The notes beneath the pieces were generated by a model, which was given only the letters and a program-made list of their open reading frames with translations, had not been told where the DNA came from and did not search any database. DNA of 64,000 nt from Platanthera guangdongensis. Its lineage: Eukaryota; Streptophyta; Magnoliopsida; Asparagales; Orchidaceae. Made by a program: the position numbers and the translations under genes. This document shows positions 37,015 to 47,382 of this stretch, one piece after another. The stretch is taken from assembly GCA_039583875.1 (NCBI GenBank), contig CM077162.1:111444589-111508588 (forward strand), in the 5' to 3' direction. Position 1 is the stretch's first letter. Every line of letters starts with the position of its first letter.

Positions 37015-38209
37015 TGTAATGCCCCGAAACTCAAAAGAGCGACGGGTGACGTTTTGTGCCAGTTTTGGGTTCTGGCAGGAGGCACACGGCCCGTAACACG
37101 GGCGTGTCCCAGTGTGTGTCAGGCTTGTGTCGACGAGTTGGTCGAGAGGTCGACGAATTTTGCTCGACGAAGTGTCGAGACAAGGCACACGGCCTGCGAC
37201 ACGGGCGTGTCGCAGGGCGTGTCGACCCGTGTCGACACTCAGCCCGTGAAGTCGACATTTTGCGCTCGACGAAGTGTTGACACATGGCACACAGTCTGCG
37301 AAACGGGCGTGTCGTAGGGCGTGTCGACCCGTGTCGACACTTGTCCCGGGGAGTCGACGAATTTTGCTCGACGATGTGTCGAGACAAGGCACACGGCCTA
37401 GGATACGGGCGTGTCCAAGGCCGTGTCATGAGGTCGACGAACTTCGCTCGACGAAGTGTCGAGTGTCGCGACCGTGTACACGGCCTAGAGCCCAGGCATG
37501 TTGAGGTAGACACGGGCAAGGACACGGGCATGTCCAGTACCCGTGTAGTTCTCGGGTTGTTTTCGGGATAAATCGATGGGGACACACGGCCGACCACACG
37601 GCCGTATCAGTTGGAACACGGGCGTGTCAGCTTGAACACGGGCGTGTTCGATGCCCGTGTGTTGTTCCAGGCGTGTCGATTTTGACGGCGAATGAGGGAC
37701 ACGACCCTGGACACGGGCGTGTGCCAGGCCGTGTTCGGTCTAGATTTTACATTTCATGCCCGAATCAAAGCCGTTTGTTTCTTTATTTTGGGATCCAACG
37801 GCTGGGGGTTGTTCCTGATGGGATATACCCGGGATTGGACCTTTGAAACCCTCACTTTTACTTGTGTGGTTCTCTTTCTAAGTGAAGAGAGAGGTGAGAG
37901 CCAAGGGAGGAAGAAGGAGCTAGATCCGGCCATTGGAGGAGCTTCGAAGCTCCAAATCGCGAGCCGACTTCAGAATCACGGAGGGAAAGAAAGTGCGTTG
38001 CTTTTCATCCGCTTACTTTTCCATGGCGCCAAGGAGAAGCGCTAGGATAACGATTCTCTTCTTAAGCATGTGAAGCTCTCCTTCTTTATATAGGAAGCCC
38101 GCTCTCACGAGTTTGCGGTGAGTTGGAGGCGTTCCTTCGGGTAGATATGTGAAGTCCCCGTTGTGTAGAGTCTGTAAGCGAGAACGGACATAGGCATGAT
38201 GTGTGAAGC
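37015..38209 (+). repeat. 3' LTR of element B, first part, cut by element E
   Basis: It starts TGTAATGCCCCGAAAC after the polypurine run AAGAGGGGGAGAG. Bases 37080-37735 are a palindrome array; the clearest unit has arms CCTGCGACACG / CGTGTCGCAGG around GG at 37193-37216. It is interrupted at 38209 (flank GAAGC) by the start of E. Confidence 0.88.
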
Positions 38210-39329
38210 TGTAACGCCCCGAAACTCAAAGGAGCTAAGGGGGACGTTTTGGGCCAGTTTGGGTTCTGGCTGCAGGCACACGGCCTGGGACACGGGTGTG
38301 TCCCAGGGCATGTCAAGCCTGTGTCGACACTGAGACGGGAAGTCGACACTTTGGTCTCGACATTGTGTCGTGACTGGGCACACGGCCTGCGACACGAGCG
38401 TGTCGCAGGGCGTGTCAACCCGTGTCGACACTTAGCCGTGAAGTCGACACTGTGCTTTGACGAAGTGTCGAGACATGGCACACGGCCTGAGACACGGGCG
38501 TGTCGCAGGGCGTGTCAACCCGTGTCGACACTCGTCCCGGAAAGTCTACACTTTGGTCTCGACATGGTGTCGAGACAAGGCACACGGCCTAGGACACGGG
38601 CATGTCCAAGGTCATGTCATCAGGTCGACGATCTTCGCTCGACGAAGTGTCGAGTGTCGAGACCGTGTACACGACCTGGGGTCCAGGCTTGTTGAGGTGA
38701 CACGGGTAGTGACACGGGCGTGTCCTAGAACCCGTGCAGTGCTCGGGTTGATTTCGGGGAAAAATGATGGGGGTACACGACCGGCCACACGGCCGTGTCA
38801 GGTGGAACACGGGCGTGTCAGCTCGAACACGGGCGTGTTCGATACCCGTGTGAGGTTCCAGGCGAGCCGATTTTGACGGCGAATGAGGCACACGGCCATG
38901 GACACGGGCGTGTGCCAGGCCGTGTTCGGTCCAGATTGGGCATTTCAGTCCCGAATCAAAGCCGTTCGTTTCCTTATTTTGAGATCCAACGGCTGGGGGT
39001 TGTTCCTGAAGGGATATACCCAGGATTGGACTTAGAAAACCCTCACTTTTCCTAAGTGTTATCTTTCTAAAACCTTAGAGGGAGAGGAGAGCCAAGGGAG
39101 GAAGAAGGAGCTAGATCCCGCCATTGGAGGAGCTTCGAAGCTCCGAATCGCGAGCCGACTCCGGATCCACGGAGGCAAAGCTAGTACGGTGCTTTTCATC
39201 CGATTACTTTTCAATGGTGCCAAAGAGGAACGCTAGGGTAACGATCCTCATCTTGAGCATGAGTAGCTCTCTTTCTTTACATAGGAAGCCCGCTCTCGCG
39301 AGTTTGCGGAGAGTTGGAGGCGTTCCTTC
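38210..39329 (+). repeat. 5' LTR of element E, first part
   Basis: It includes a palindrome array at 38275-38930 of the same GACACGGGCGTGTC type as in B, and ends in the target duplication CCTTC of element F (39325-39329). Confidence 0.85.
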
Positions 39330-40076
39330 TGTTAACCCCTCAGTCCGCAACATACTCCAAGTTCCCAAAAGACCCCATTCAGCAGGCGCGGACAGTATTT
39401 GGCCGTCCGCCCAGTCCGGCACTGTCGCCAGTCGCGCCAAGGGTGATACTCCAGCAGCGGACGCAAAGCCCAGTCCGCGCAGTCCGCCGGCGCGTTGGGC
39501 AAGTCTCCAGCGGCGGACGCAGTATCCCGTCCGCCCAGGCCGCCAGACTCCGGTGGCCGCGCCCAGCAACAATAGTGGAAGCTCCAGTTCGCGAGCCCAG
39601 TCCGCCCCTTCTGTGCGGACTGGCGTGTTCTTTCTTTTTGCTTCCCGTCACCGCTGCCCGGTTCTCCTGTACCCCGGGCAGCCGGTTATTTTAGCCCTGC
39701 CCGCTTGGGCAGGCCCCCTATCCTATAAATAGGGGGGAGGTGGTGCACTCAAGGCACGCTGACTCGGACCCAGGAGCCTACTTGTTACAGGCTGCGGACT
39801 CGATTCTTGTGCCTTGCGGACTCCCCTTTGCTCTGCTTCCCTTAGTCCTTTCCTTTCACTTGTAACCCACTTCTTCTTCAATCAAGAGAAAGCCCGTCGC
39901 AAGAGAGGCATTCAGGCCGCGACGGGCGAAGTCTGTTGTTGCCGTGGTTCACGGCCCTGCTCTTCTCCCAGTCCTCATCCGCTTAGTAGATCGCTACTCG
40001 CAGTCTCTCTTTTTCCCCCGTGTTCGAACAGTTAGCTGGTTGTGCTCGACCTCCCTTGTGTTTTCGTGCATCAACA
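39330..40076 (+). repeat. 5' LTR of element F
   Basis: It is 747 bp and contains about 11 copies of the core GTCCGC/GCGGAC, far more than chance. A TATAAATA box at 39724-39731 lies after a GC-rich upstream part, with the transcript start expected about 30 bp on. Confidence 0.95.
39724..39731 (+). promoter_or_regulatory. TATA box of element F 5' LTR
   Basis: TATAAATA sits in the only AT-rich spot of a GC-rich region. The 3' LTR has the same box at 52228-52235. Confidence 0.8.
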
Positions 40077-40129
40077 GTTAACACGCGACCTTCAGATCCG
40101 AGTAGTGTTTTGAAATCAGCGGACGAAAG

Positions 40130-43100
40130 ATGTCAGATCGCAGAGCCCGCTCTTCAGACCGCTCCAGCTCTTCAGAAGATTCCCTTTGGGACGCAATAGA
40201 ACAAGCTCGCATTGAGGCCGAGCAGTCTCGCCGGCAGACCGACCAGCGTCTTGACACAATCAGCCAAGCTCTGCTTGCTTTGGCTCAGCGGCTTGCTCCT
40301 CAGGCCGCGGCGGACCCAGCGGACTCGCCTGTCCGCCAGACCCCAGCTCGCCGAACCCCGCTTCGGCAGTCGTCAGCAACTCCCCGGAACGCTGCTCAGT
40401 CCGCTGCTCCTCTGCGCCCTCAAGAGGAAGAGTTTGCTTTCAGAGAGTTCTTCAGAGAAGCTGCTAGGGGCACTCCTGCCCGCCAACTCCACTTTGCTGA
40501 TCGCCAGTCCGCCGAGCCCGCGGACTCCTCGGCTCCAGTCCGCCCTTCCTACCCTGCAGAATTTGACACCCCGTCTCCCTTTGTCGACCGAATTCGATGG
40601 GAATCAGCTCCAAGCAACTTCAGGGAGCCTCGCATCCCATTCTATTCAGGATCGACAGATCCCATTGCCCATCTCCAGGCATTTGAGGGTGCAGTTGCGC
40701 TGAGATGCCTCTCAGATGCAGTTAAGTGTAAATTGTTGGTTACCACTCTCGAGGGGCAAGCGAGAGAGTGGTTCTACGAGCTGCCTTCGGGCACTATTTC
40801 TTCTTTTGCAGAGCTCCGTAGCCAGTTACTGCTGAGGTTTGCTACCTCGAAGAAGAGAAAGGATGGGCCAGCTGCCCTGTTCGAGATCAAGCAGAGGGAT
40901 AACGAATCAGTAGCAAGATTCGTTGATCGCTTTCAGAGGGAGATCCAGGGGGTGAGAAATGTGAACCCCGACTACTACAAAGTTGCCTTGATCCATGGCC
41001 TCCGGGAGGGCCCTCTGAAGTTCAAAGCCACAACCAAGGATCCAGAGACCTATCAGGAGTTGATCGCCATGGTCAACCGTTTCATAGAAGGGGAGAATGC
41101 CAATCCGACTTACGTCTCATCCCTGACAGCCAAGGCTGAAGGAAGGGATGCCTCCGCTTCTTCTTCCCATGGCAAGCCCCCTCGCCCAGATTTCCAGCCT
41201 CCGTCCCAAAGAGGCAGGAACTTCCGCAACAAAAAACCTTTCCAAGGCCATCAACAGTTTCACGAGCAGAGACTGCCGTTGGCCGCCACTCCCGCCGTGC
41301 CTTTGCAGGCTCTTCCCATCCTCCAGCAGGCAGCCTTGCCTGCCCCGTGCCAATATGAAGAAAGTCCCATGGGGGACCCTGCAGATCTGGATCTTGACGA
41401 AGTCATCCAGATCCTGCAAAGGAGATCAGAAGAGAAGAGGCAAGAGCCTCAGAAGCTGTGGAAGCCGAGGAACAATTCGCAATACTGCCAATTCCACAAG
41501 GAAAGGGGCCATTTGACTGAGGATTGCAAGGCCCTTCGTGCGCTGATTGATAAGTTGCTTGCCGAGGGCAAGATTGACCTGACCAAGAAGGATTCTCCTT
41601 CCTCGTCGAAGCCATCCACCTCGAAGGGCAAAGAGGTAGCTGAGGCCTACCAGGAGTGTGTAGATGTGGAGGACGAAGGCCGTTTGGGGCCGATCAACGT
41701 TCCAGTGGAATGCTTTGATGCGGATGATGAGGGAGTTCTGGGACGCCTCTTCTTCATCCATGGTGGAGCTGGGACCGAGTCCACTCGGAAATCTTCAATT
41801 TCAAGGGTCACCCAGGCGGAGGTGGCCTCTTCTTCCGTTGCTCCTCCAAGGGAGGTCGTCACCTTTGGTCCAGAAGATCTGCCGCAAACAGCCAATCCAT
41901 TCGACGATGCTGTTGTTATCAAGGCTGTGCTGGGAGACTTCACAGTGGACAGGATTCTTGTTGACACGGGCAGTTCAGTCAACCTCCTCTTCAAGTCTAC
42001 CTTCGAGGCCCTGAGGACTGGGAAGCCTCTGCTTTCCACTGAGGGGCCGCTCTATGGATTCTCTGGAGAAAGGAAAGAGGTGGAGGGCAGCGTCACCTTG
42101 CCAGTAAAGCTTGGAGGGGCAACAAAGCAGATACAGTTCATAGTGGTCGACGCCCCCAGCAGCTATCATGCCATCTTCGGCAGGCCCCTGCTGAACAAGT
42201 ACCAAGCAGTAATTTCCACTTACCACCTCGCCATCAAGTTCTTTGCCGATGGGAGGATGTGCCGGGTCAGGAGCGACCCAAGGAGAGCAAGGGAGTGCTA
42301 CGTTCGCACTGTCAACATGGTTGAAGCTTCCCTTGCTCCAGCAGAAGCCGCCGAAGCCTCTTCCAGCTCGAAAGCTGCTGCTGATGAAGGTGCTCATCTG
42401 GAACCTGCCCAGGTGACGCAAGGAGTCCCCATTGCTGAAGGGGAGGAGAGGAAACTCTCCATCAACTCGGAGCTTCCTGAAGATCAAAAGGCCGAGTTGA
42501 TTTCCTGCCTGCTGAAGAACCTGGATGTCTTTGCCTGGTCAGCAGAAGACATGCCGGGGGTGGATCCTGATATAGCTTGCCACCACCTGAATGTTGATCC
42601 AAGCTGCAAGCCCATCCAACAGAAGAAGAGGGACGTGGCAACAAAGCTTGCAGAGCCAATAAGGGAGGAGGTTGCAAAACTCCTCAAGGCGAATTTTATT
42701 AAAGAAGTGCAATACCCCACCTGGATTTCAAATGTTGTAATGGTTAAAAAACCAGGGGGAAAGTGGCGAATGTGTGTAGACTTTACAAAACTTAATAAAG
42801 CATGTCCTAAAGATTGCTACCCCCTGCCTCGGATAGATTCTTTAGTTGATTCCGCGGTAGGATACTCTTACATGAGTTTTTTAGATGCGTTTTCTGGTTA
42901 TCACCAGATAAGAATGCATAAGCCCGACGTTCCTCACACGTCGTTCATTACAAACGATGGATGTTTTTGCTATCTTGTCATGCCCTTTGGGCTTAAGAAT
43001 GCTGGCGCAACTTACCAACGGATGATGGACCGTGTGTTTAACCATCAAAAAGGAAGAAACCTAGAAGTGTATGTAGACGATCTTTTGATTAAAAGTAAAT

Positions 43101-45613
43101 CGTTTTCGCTGCACTTGCTAGATCTAGCAGAGACGTTCGCTACTCTGCGTAGATACAAGATGAAACTCAACCCCTTGAAGTGTACCTTTGGAGCAAGTAA
43201 GGGGAAGTTCCTCGGTCATCTCCTAACTCCGGAGGGACTTGCCCCCAATCCTGACAAGGTAAAAGCTATTCTTGAAATGCCTACCCCTCGTTCACCGAAG
43301 GAAGTTCAGCAGTTAGGGGGAAGGCTGGCAGGTCTTGCAAGATTCCTCTCTCGGGTTGGAGATAGGAGTGCCCCCTTTTTCAAAACTCTCCGCGGTGCAT
43401 CCAAGTTTGAGTGGACAGAAGAGTGCTCTCATGCTTTTGAGCAGTTAAAGATGCAGCTTACCTCGTCCCCTCTGCTTCAGAGCCCCAGGCCAGGGGAGAT
43501 CCTTTTCTTGTATCTAGGAGTTGGCCCTGAGGCCGTCAGCTCCGTTCTCCTTCGGGAAGAAGGCAGAAAACAGTTTCCAATCTATTATGTCAGCCATATT
43601 TTGAAGAGCGCTGAGACGCGGTATCCGATCTTAGAGAAGTTAGCCTTGGCACTGGTCATGTCAGCTCGTAGGCTCCGTCCATACTTCCAAGCACATTCAA
43701 TCCAAGTCATCACCGATCAACCTTTGAAGGGTGTGTTGGAGAAGCCCGAGCATTCCGGCAGACTAGCCAAGTGGGCAATAGAGCTAAGTGAATTTGAAAT
43801 TTCTTATGTGCCCAAGACAGCCATCAAGGCTCAAGTCCTAGCAGATTTTCTGATTGACATGCCAGAATCCAGTTCTGACCAGGCAGAAAGGTCACCTTTG
43901 GCTTGGACCATCTATGTTGATGGTGCCTCAGGCAGAAGTTCTTCCGGAGCAGGAGTGGTTCTCATCAATCCAAATGGAATCAAGCTGGAGCAGGCCATCA
44001 AGTTCTACTTTCCAGTAACCAACAACCAGGCTGAATATGAATCACTGCTAGCAGGCTTGAGGCTCGCAAGGGAATTAGGAATCGATCATGCTCATATCAG
44101 AACTGATTCTCTTGTAATGGCGTCGCAAGTCCTTGGTAACTTCGAAGCAAGGGAACCAGTCTTGAAAAAGTATTTGGCTCTTGTGAAGATAGAAATCGGC
44201 AGGTTTAAAAGCTTCACTATCGAACATATTCCGAGAACAGAGAATGAGGAGGCCGATTTTCTCTCTAAGCATGGGATACCATCAGGAGGCACAACTTCCG
44301 AACTCTTCCGTCCGGCAGTAGAGGAAGGAGATTTAATGCAAGTTGACCAGCGAGCCTCTTGGATGGACCCATTTATCCTTTACCTATCAACAGGAAATTA
44401 CCATCGTACAGTCAAGGACAAGAGAAATTTCAGAATAAAAGCAGCTCACTACTTCCTAGTGGCGGGAGTCCTTTACAGAAAGACTTTCCTCTCAACAATG
44501 GCCCGATGTGTTTCAGAGGAAGAAGCTCTTACCGTTCTGCAAGAGGTTCATTCAGGAGAGTGTGGAAGCCATTCTGGAGCAAGAACTCTTGAAAGGCGAG
44601 TCCTGCGGCAAGGGTATTTCTGGCCCACGATGAAGAAAGACTCAGAGATCTGTGTCAGAAGGTGTGTCCAGTGCCAGAAGTTTGCTCCACTTCAGCACCA
44701 AGCAGCTCAGTCCCTCAGGTCGATTGCAACTCCTTGGCCCTTTGCGGTTTGGGGAATGGATCTCATTGGTCCTTTTCCCTTGGCAAGCGGACAACGGCGT
44801 TTCATCATTGTAATGATCGACTATTTCAGCAAGTGGATCGAAGCCAAGGCACTGGCTAAGACAACTACTCAAATCGTCAGGAACTTCATTTGGGGAGAAA
44901 TTGTCTGCAGGCACGGGATACCAATGGCAATAATCACTGACAATGGGCCACAGTTCAATAACTCAGAGATGATAGATTTTTGCAGGCAGATCGGAACAGA
45001 GCTGCGTTTTGCATCAGTTCATCATCCCAGAAGCAATGGCCAGGTAGAAGCAGCCAACAAGCAGATCATCAATCTGCTCAAAAAGAAAGTACAGAATCTC
45101 AAAGGCAGTTGGGCTGATCAGCTTCAGTCAGTCCTCTGGTCCCTTAGAACAACGCCTTCATCTGCTACTGGGGAGACCCCATTCAAACTCTCTCATGGCT
45201 CAGAAGCACTCATCCCGGTTGAGTTTGAAGTCCCGTCACCCAGAGTGCTGCTTGCAAGAGAAGGTATTGATGACTGGGTGGAGCTGAATCATGAGGAGAT
45301 GAGGTTCAGCCTGGAACACATCGGGGAGGTCAGAGATCAAGCAGCTATCAGGCAGGAGGAAGTCAAAAGGAGGATGGCCCGTCACTTCGATCAAAATATA
45401 AGGGTCAAACACTTTCAAGTGGGAGATCTAGTTCTGAAGAAGGTTGATGCTGCTGCAAGGGCTAGTTCAGTTGGAAAGCTCAACCCAAATTGGGCCGGCC
45501 CTTTTGTCGTCAAGGAAGCATTAAAAAGCGGCGCTTACCGCTTACAAACTTACGAAGGAGAGGATATACCGCACACGTGGAGTGGGGATGATCTCAAGCG
45601 GTTCTATTCTTAA
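40130..45613 (+). CDS. gag-pol: Gag-Pol polyprotein of Tat element F, intact
   Basis: It is a single open frame of 1,827 codons from the first ATG after the 5' LTR to TAA. The Gag capsid region is at about residues 170-310 (IAHLQAFEGAV, REWFYELPSG). A CHHC knuckle (YCQFHKERGHLTEDC) is near residue 445. Protease has VDTGSS with the catalytic Asp at residue 612. Reverse transcriptase has its YVDD active site at residues 981-984. RNase H follows, then a second, archaeal-type RNase H (IYVDGAS near residue 1262, TNNQAEYESLL). Integrase has its HHCC region near 1470-1520 and core motifs GMDLIGPF near 1542 and TDNGPQF near 1602. There is no chromodomain. No stop or frameshift was seen. Gag and Pol are not separated, so cleavage by the internal protease is expected. 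Confidence 0.95.
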   Translation: MSDRRARSSDRSSSSEDSLWDAIEQARIEAEQSRRQTDQRLDTISQALLALAQRLAPQAAADPADSPVRQTPARRTPLRQSSATPRNAAQSAAPLRPQEEEFAFREFFREAARGTPARQLHFADRQSAEPADSSAPVRPSYPAEFDTPSPFVDRIRWESAPSNFREPRIPFYSGSTDPIAHLQAFEGAVALRCLSDAVKCKLLVTTLEGQAREWFYELPSGTISSFAELRSQLLLRFATSKKRKDGPAALFEIKQRDNESVARFVDRFQREIQGVRNVNPDYYKVALIHGLREGPLKFKATTKDPETYQELIAMVNRFIEGENANPTYVSSLTAKAEGRDASASSSHGKPPRPDFQPPSQRGRNFRNKKPFQGHQQFHEQRLPLAATPAVPLQALPILQQAALPAPCQYEESPMGDPADLDLDEVIQILQRRSEEKRQEPQKLWKPRNNSQYCQFHKERGHLTEDCKALRALIDKLLAEGKIDLTKKDSPSSSKPSTSKGKEVAEAYQECVDVEDEGRLGPINVPVECFDADDEGVLGRLFFIHGGAGTESTRKSSISRVTQAEVASSSVAPPREVVTFGPEDLPQTANPFDDAVVIKAVLGDFTVDRILVDTGSSVNLLFKSTFEALRTGKPLLSTEGPLYGFSGERKEVEGSVTLPVKLGGATKQIQFIVVDAPSSYHAIFGRPLLNKYQAVISTYHLAIKFFADGRMCRVRSDPRRARECYVRTVNMVEASLAPAEAAEASSSSKAAADEGAHLEPAQVTQGVPIAEGEERKLSINSELPEDQKAELISCLLKNLDVFAWSAEDMPGVDPDIACHHLNVDPSCKPIQQKKRDVATKLAEPIREEVAKLLKANFIKEVQYPTWISNVVMVKKPGGKWRMCVDFTKLNKACPKDCYPLPRIDSLVDSAVGYSYMSFLDAFSGYHQIRMHKPDVPHTSFITNDGCFCYLVMPFGLKNAGATYQRMMDRVFNHQKGRNLEVYVDDLLIKSKSFSLHLLDLAETFATLRRYKMKLNPLKCTFGASKGKFLGHLLTPEGLAPNPDKVKAILEMPTPRSPKEVQQLGGRLAGLARFLSRVGDRSAPFFKTLRGASKFEWTEECSHAFEQLKMQLTSSPLLQSPRPGEILFLYLGVGPEAVSSVLLREEGRKQFPIYYVSHILKSAETRYPILEKLALALVMSARRLRPYFQAHSIQVITDQPLKGVLEKPEHSGRLAKWAIELSEFEISYVPKTAIKAQVLADFLIDMPESSSDQAERSPLAWTIYVDGASGRSSSGAGVVLINPNGIKLEQAIKFYFPVTNNQAEYESLLAGLRLARELGIDHAHIRTDSLVMASQVLGNFEAREPVLKKYLALVKIEIGRFKSFTIEHIPRTENEEADFLSKHGIPSGGTTSELFRPAVEEGDLMQVDQRASWMDPFILYLSTGNYHRTVKDKRNFRIKAAHYFLVAGVLYRKTFLSTMARCVSEEEALTVLQEVHSGECGSHSGARTLERRVLRQGYFWPTMKKDSEICVRRCVQCQKFAPLQHQAAQSLRSIATPWPFAVWGMDLIGPFPLASGQRRFIIVMIDYFSKWIEAKALAKTTTQIVRNFIWGEIVCRHGIPMAIITDNGPQFNNSEMIDFCRQIGTELRFASVHHPRSNGQVEAANKQIINLLKKKVQNLKGSWADQLQSVLWSLRTTPSSATGETPFKLSHGSEALIPVEFEVPSPRVLLAREGIDDWVELNHEEMRFSLEHIGEVRDQAAIRQEEVKRRMARHFDQNIRVKHFQVGDLVLKKVDAAARASSVGKLNPNWAGPFVVKEALKSGAYRLQTYEGEDIPHTWSGDDLKRFYS

Positions 45614-46085
45614 ACCCCCTTTCTATTTTGTGTATCCTCTTCAAGAATTATTATGAGTAGAAACTGCTTGCTAACACTTCTTCGAGTGTTTTTGTTGTAA
45701 TCATAACAGATAAAATACTAAGAGAGTTTTCGAAAACGGTTTGACACCCGAACTCTCTTTTTTCTCTCATGTTCCCTTTAATCACAGAATCCATACTGAC
45801 ATGTTTCCTAGTGTTTTCTCTCTCCCAAACACCTATGACGGTTCCCTGATACCAGGAGACATCGCCGAGTTCAGCTAGACCTCCCCTAGAGCCGTTGTCA
45901 TTAGCGTAACACCACGAAGACCACGTGTTGCGAGGAGATTTCGCACCGTGCAGTGGGAGCTTGCAGGCTCTAGCGCGGTTGGATTCTGGACTTCGGATCC
46001 CGGCAGGTACCTGACCCCACCTTTGCATTTTGGAGGGCAAGGTGGGTGTAAAGCTCTACCATGCCGCCTTAAGGATATGGTTACA
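45614..46085. other. Non-coding region of F after pol
   Basis: There is no coding signal. The sequence after 45890 has short CpG-rich inverted segments that lead into the hairpin repeats. Confidence 0.6.
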
Positions 46086-46945
46086 ACTTCGATGATCACA
46101 TGAGGAAAGTATGCCGTTCCGGCTCACCTGCCCACCTGATCATCATAGCTTGTAACCCTCGAACACTCCGTGGTACCCTCAAGCAGTGCCTGTAGGAGAC
46201 CCACAGCTTAGGCTGTACTCCAGGCAAGAGGGCAGGGAACCGTTCCGCCAATTGAGGGTCTTGCTTTTTGCAGGGAAGTTTGTGCGGACTGTTTTTCTCT
46301 GTCCGCGCAGTCCGCCTCTTTGGGTTGACCTTATAACTTGTAGCCCGGTGAGGAAAGTATGCCGCGCAGGCTCACCTGCCCACCTGGTCGCAAGTTATGG
46401 GGTCATTTCTGTATGTTTGCGGACTGGTTTTCTTTGTCCGCTCAGGCCGCCTTTTTGGGTTGATCTTATAGCTTGTAACCCGGTGAGGAAAGTATGCCGC
46501 TAAGGCTCACCTGCCCACCTGGTCACAAGCTATGGGTCATTTCTATCTTTGGCGGACTGGATTCATTGTTCAAAGGGTTTGGTGGTTTCCTTGGGATTGC
46601 AAGCTGGTTATCTTTGGCGGACTGATTTTTTCTATCCGGTCAGTCCGCCGACTTGGGTTGATCTTATAGCTTGTAGCCCGGTGAGGAAAGTATGCCGCTC
46701 AGGCTCACCTGCCCACCTGGTCACAAGCTATAGGTCATTTCTATTATGAGCGGATTGGTTTTCTGTATCCGCTCAGTCCGCAGGGTACATATTCAAGTTT
46801 ATTTTCCTGTTATAAGCAGATTGGTCTCTTATATCCGCTCAGTTCGCAGAATGATTTTCATGTTATAAGTTTTGATCACTTCTATTGTGAGCGGATTGGT
46901 TTTCTGTATCCGCTCAGTCCGTAGAATGATTTGCATTATTTGATA
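46086..46945. repeat. Tandem hairpin repeats in element F
   Basis: Four copies of a unit share the core GAGGAAAGTATGCCG-n5-GGCTCACCTGCCCACCTG. In each copy the core is bracketed by complementary arms: GATGATCA/TGATCATC (46091-46098, 46137-46144), ATAACTTG/CAAGTTAT (46333-46340, 46391-46398), ATAGCTTG/CAAGCTAT (46468-46475, 46526-46533) and again ATAGCTTG/CAAGCTAT (46666-46673, 46724-46731). GGTGAG and CTCACC inside form a second stem. Between and after the units are hairpins of GCGGACTGG..TCCGC type. Units are not evenly spaced (about 240, 135 and 198 bp apart). Confidence 0.9.
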
Positions 46946-47382
46946 AGTTCATCAATGAGCTTTTATATTGTGCGATCTGGCTTGCGGACTGCAACCCTAA
47001 ATTTGATTTATGTTGGGCATCAGCTGGTGTTCTCTAAGGCGGATACTGAATAAGTTGATACCTAATTCTTTAATCAACAAAGTTTACTAATGGTATAGCG
47101 TGCGGACGGAAAGTGAGACTCAGCGGAGTCCGCCCGACAGTTCCAAAATAGAATTATAATTCTCTAATCAACAAAGGCCTGAGCTTATCTGTGTTGTGCG
47201 GACTGCTAAATATCGGTGCGGTGAGCGTGGAGAAAAAGCATTGCAGAAAGCACACATGACAAAAAATATCCTTTCTATTTCTTCAAAATTTTTACATCAT
47301 TCAAAATGTTCGGCGGACTGCAATTTTGCGTCCGCCACTTTTTACAAGTAAAATTGCAAAATGTATACATATGCATTGATCA
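46946..47382. other. Non-coding region downstream of antisense gene 1
   Basis: It is AT-richer with scattered GCGGACTG motifs. It lies 3' of antisense gene 1 and probably holds that gene's 3' UTR and polyadenylation signals. No other gene was seen. Confidence 0.5.

Larger units (their letters stand above)
17641..38209 (+). mobile_element. Ty3/gypsy (Del/Tekay-like) element B, interrupted by C and cut by E
   Basis: The 5' LTR starts at 17641 (TGTCTAACGCCCC) inside pol of element D. It is interrupted by copia element C at 17867-30031 and ends at 32100. The internal region is 32101-37014. The 3' LTR starts at 37015 and is cut at 38209 by insertion of element E. Adding the LTR parts on either side of C gives a length of about 2.29 kb. 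Gag and pol are nearly complete but carry stops (see those entries). A second copy, B2, occupies the window's right end. Confidence 0.88.

Noticed and set aside
37080..37735. Possible CRISPR-like array
   Set aside because: Repeats are degenerate palindromes in a plant LTR, with no uniform repeat-spacer pattern.
39204..39732. Overlapping ORFs in the F LTRs (also 51820-52236)
   Set aside because: The same LTR sequence in several frames and on both strands; LTRs are non-coding here.
40077..40100. Primer-binding site of element F
   Set aside because: No TGG-initiated match to a tRNA 3' end could be recognised, so none was annotated.
41117..42720. Minus-strand ORFs within the F gag-pol
   Set aside because: Shadows of the long sense frame, unlike the genes at 47-51.7 kb, which have no competing sense ORF and have TATA boxes and introns.
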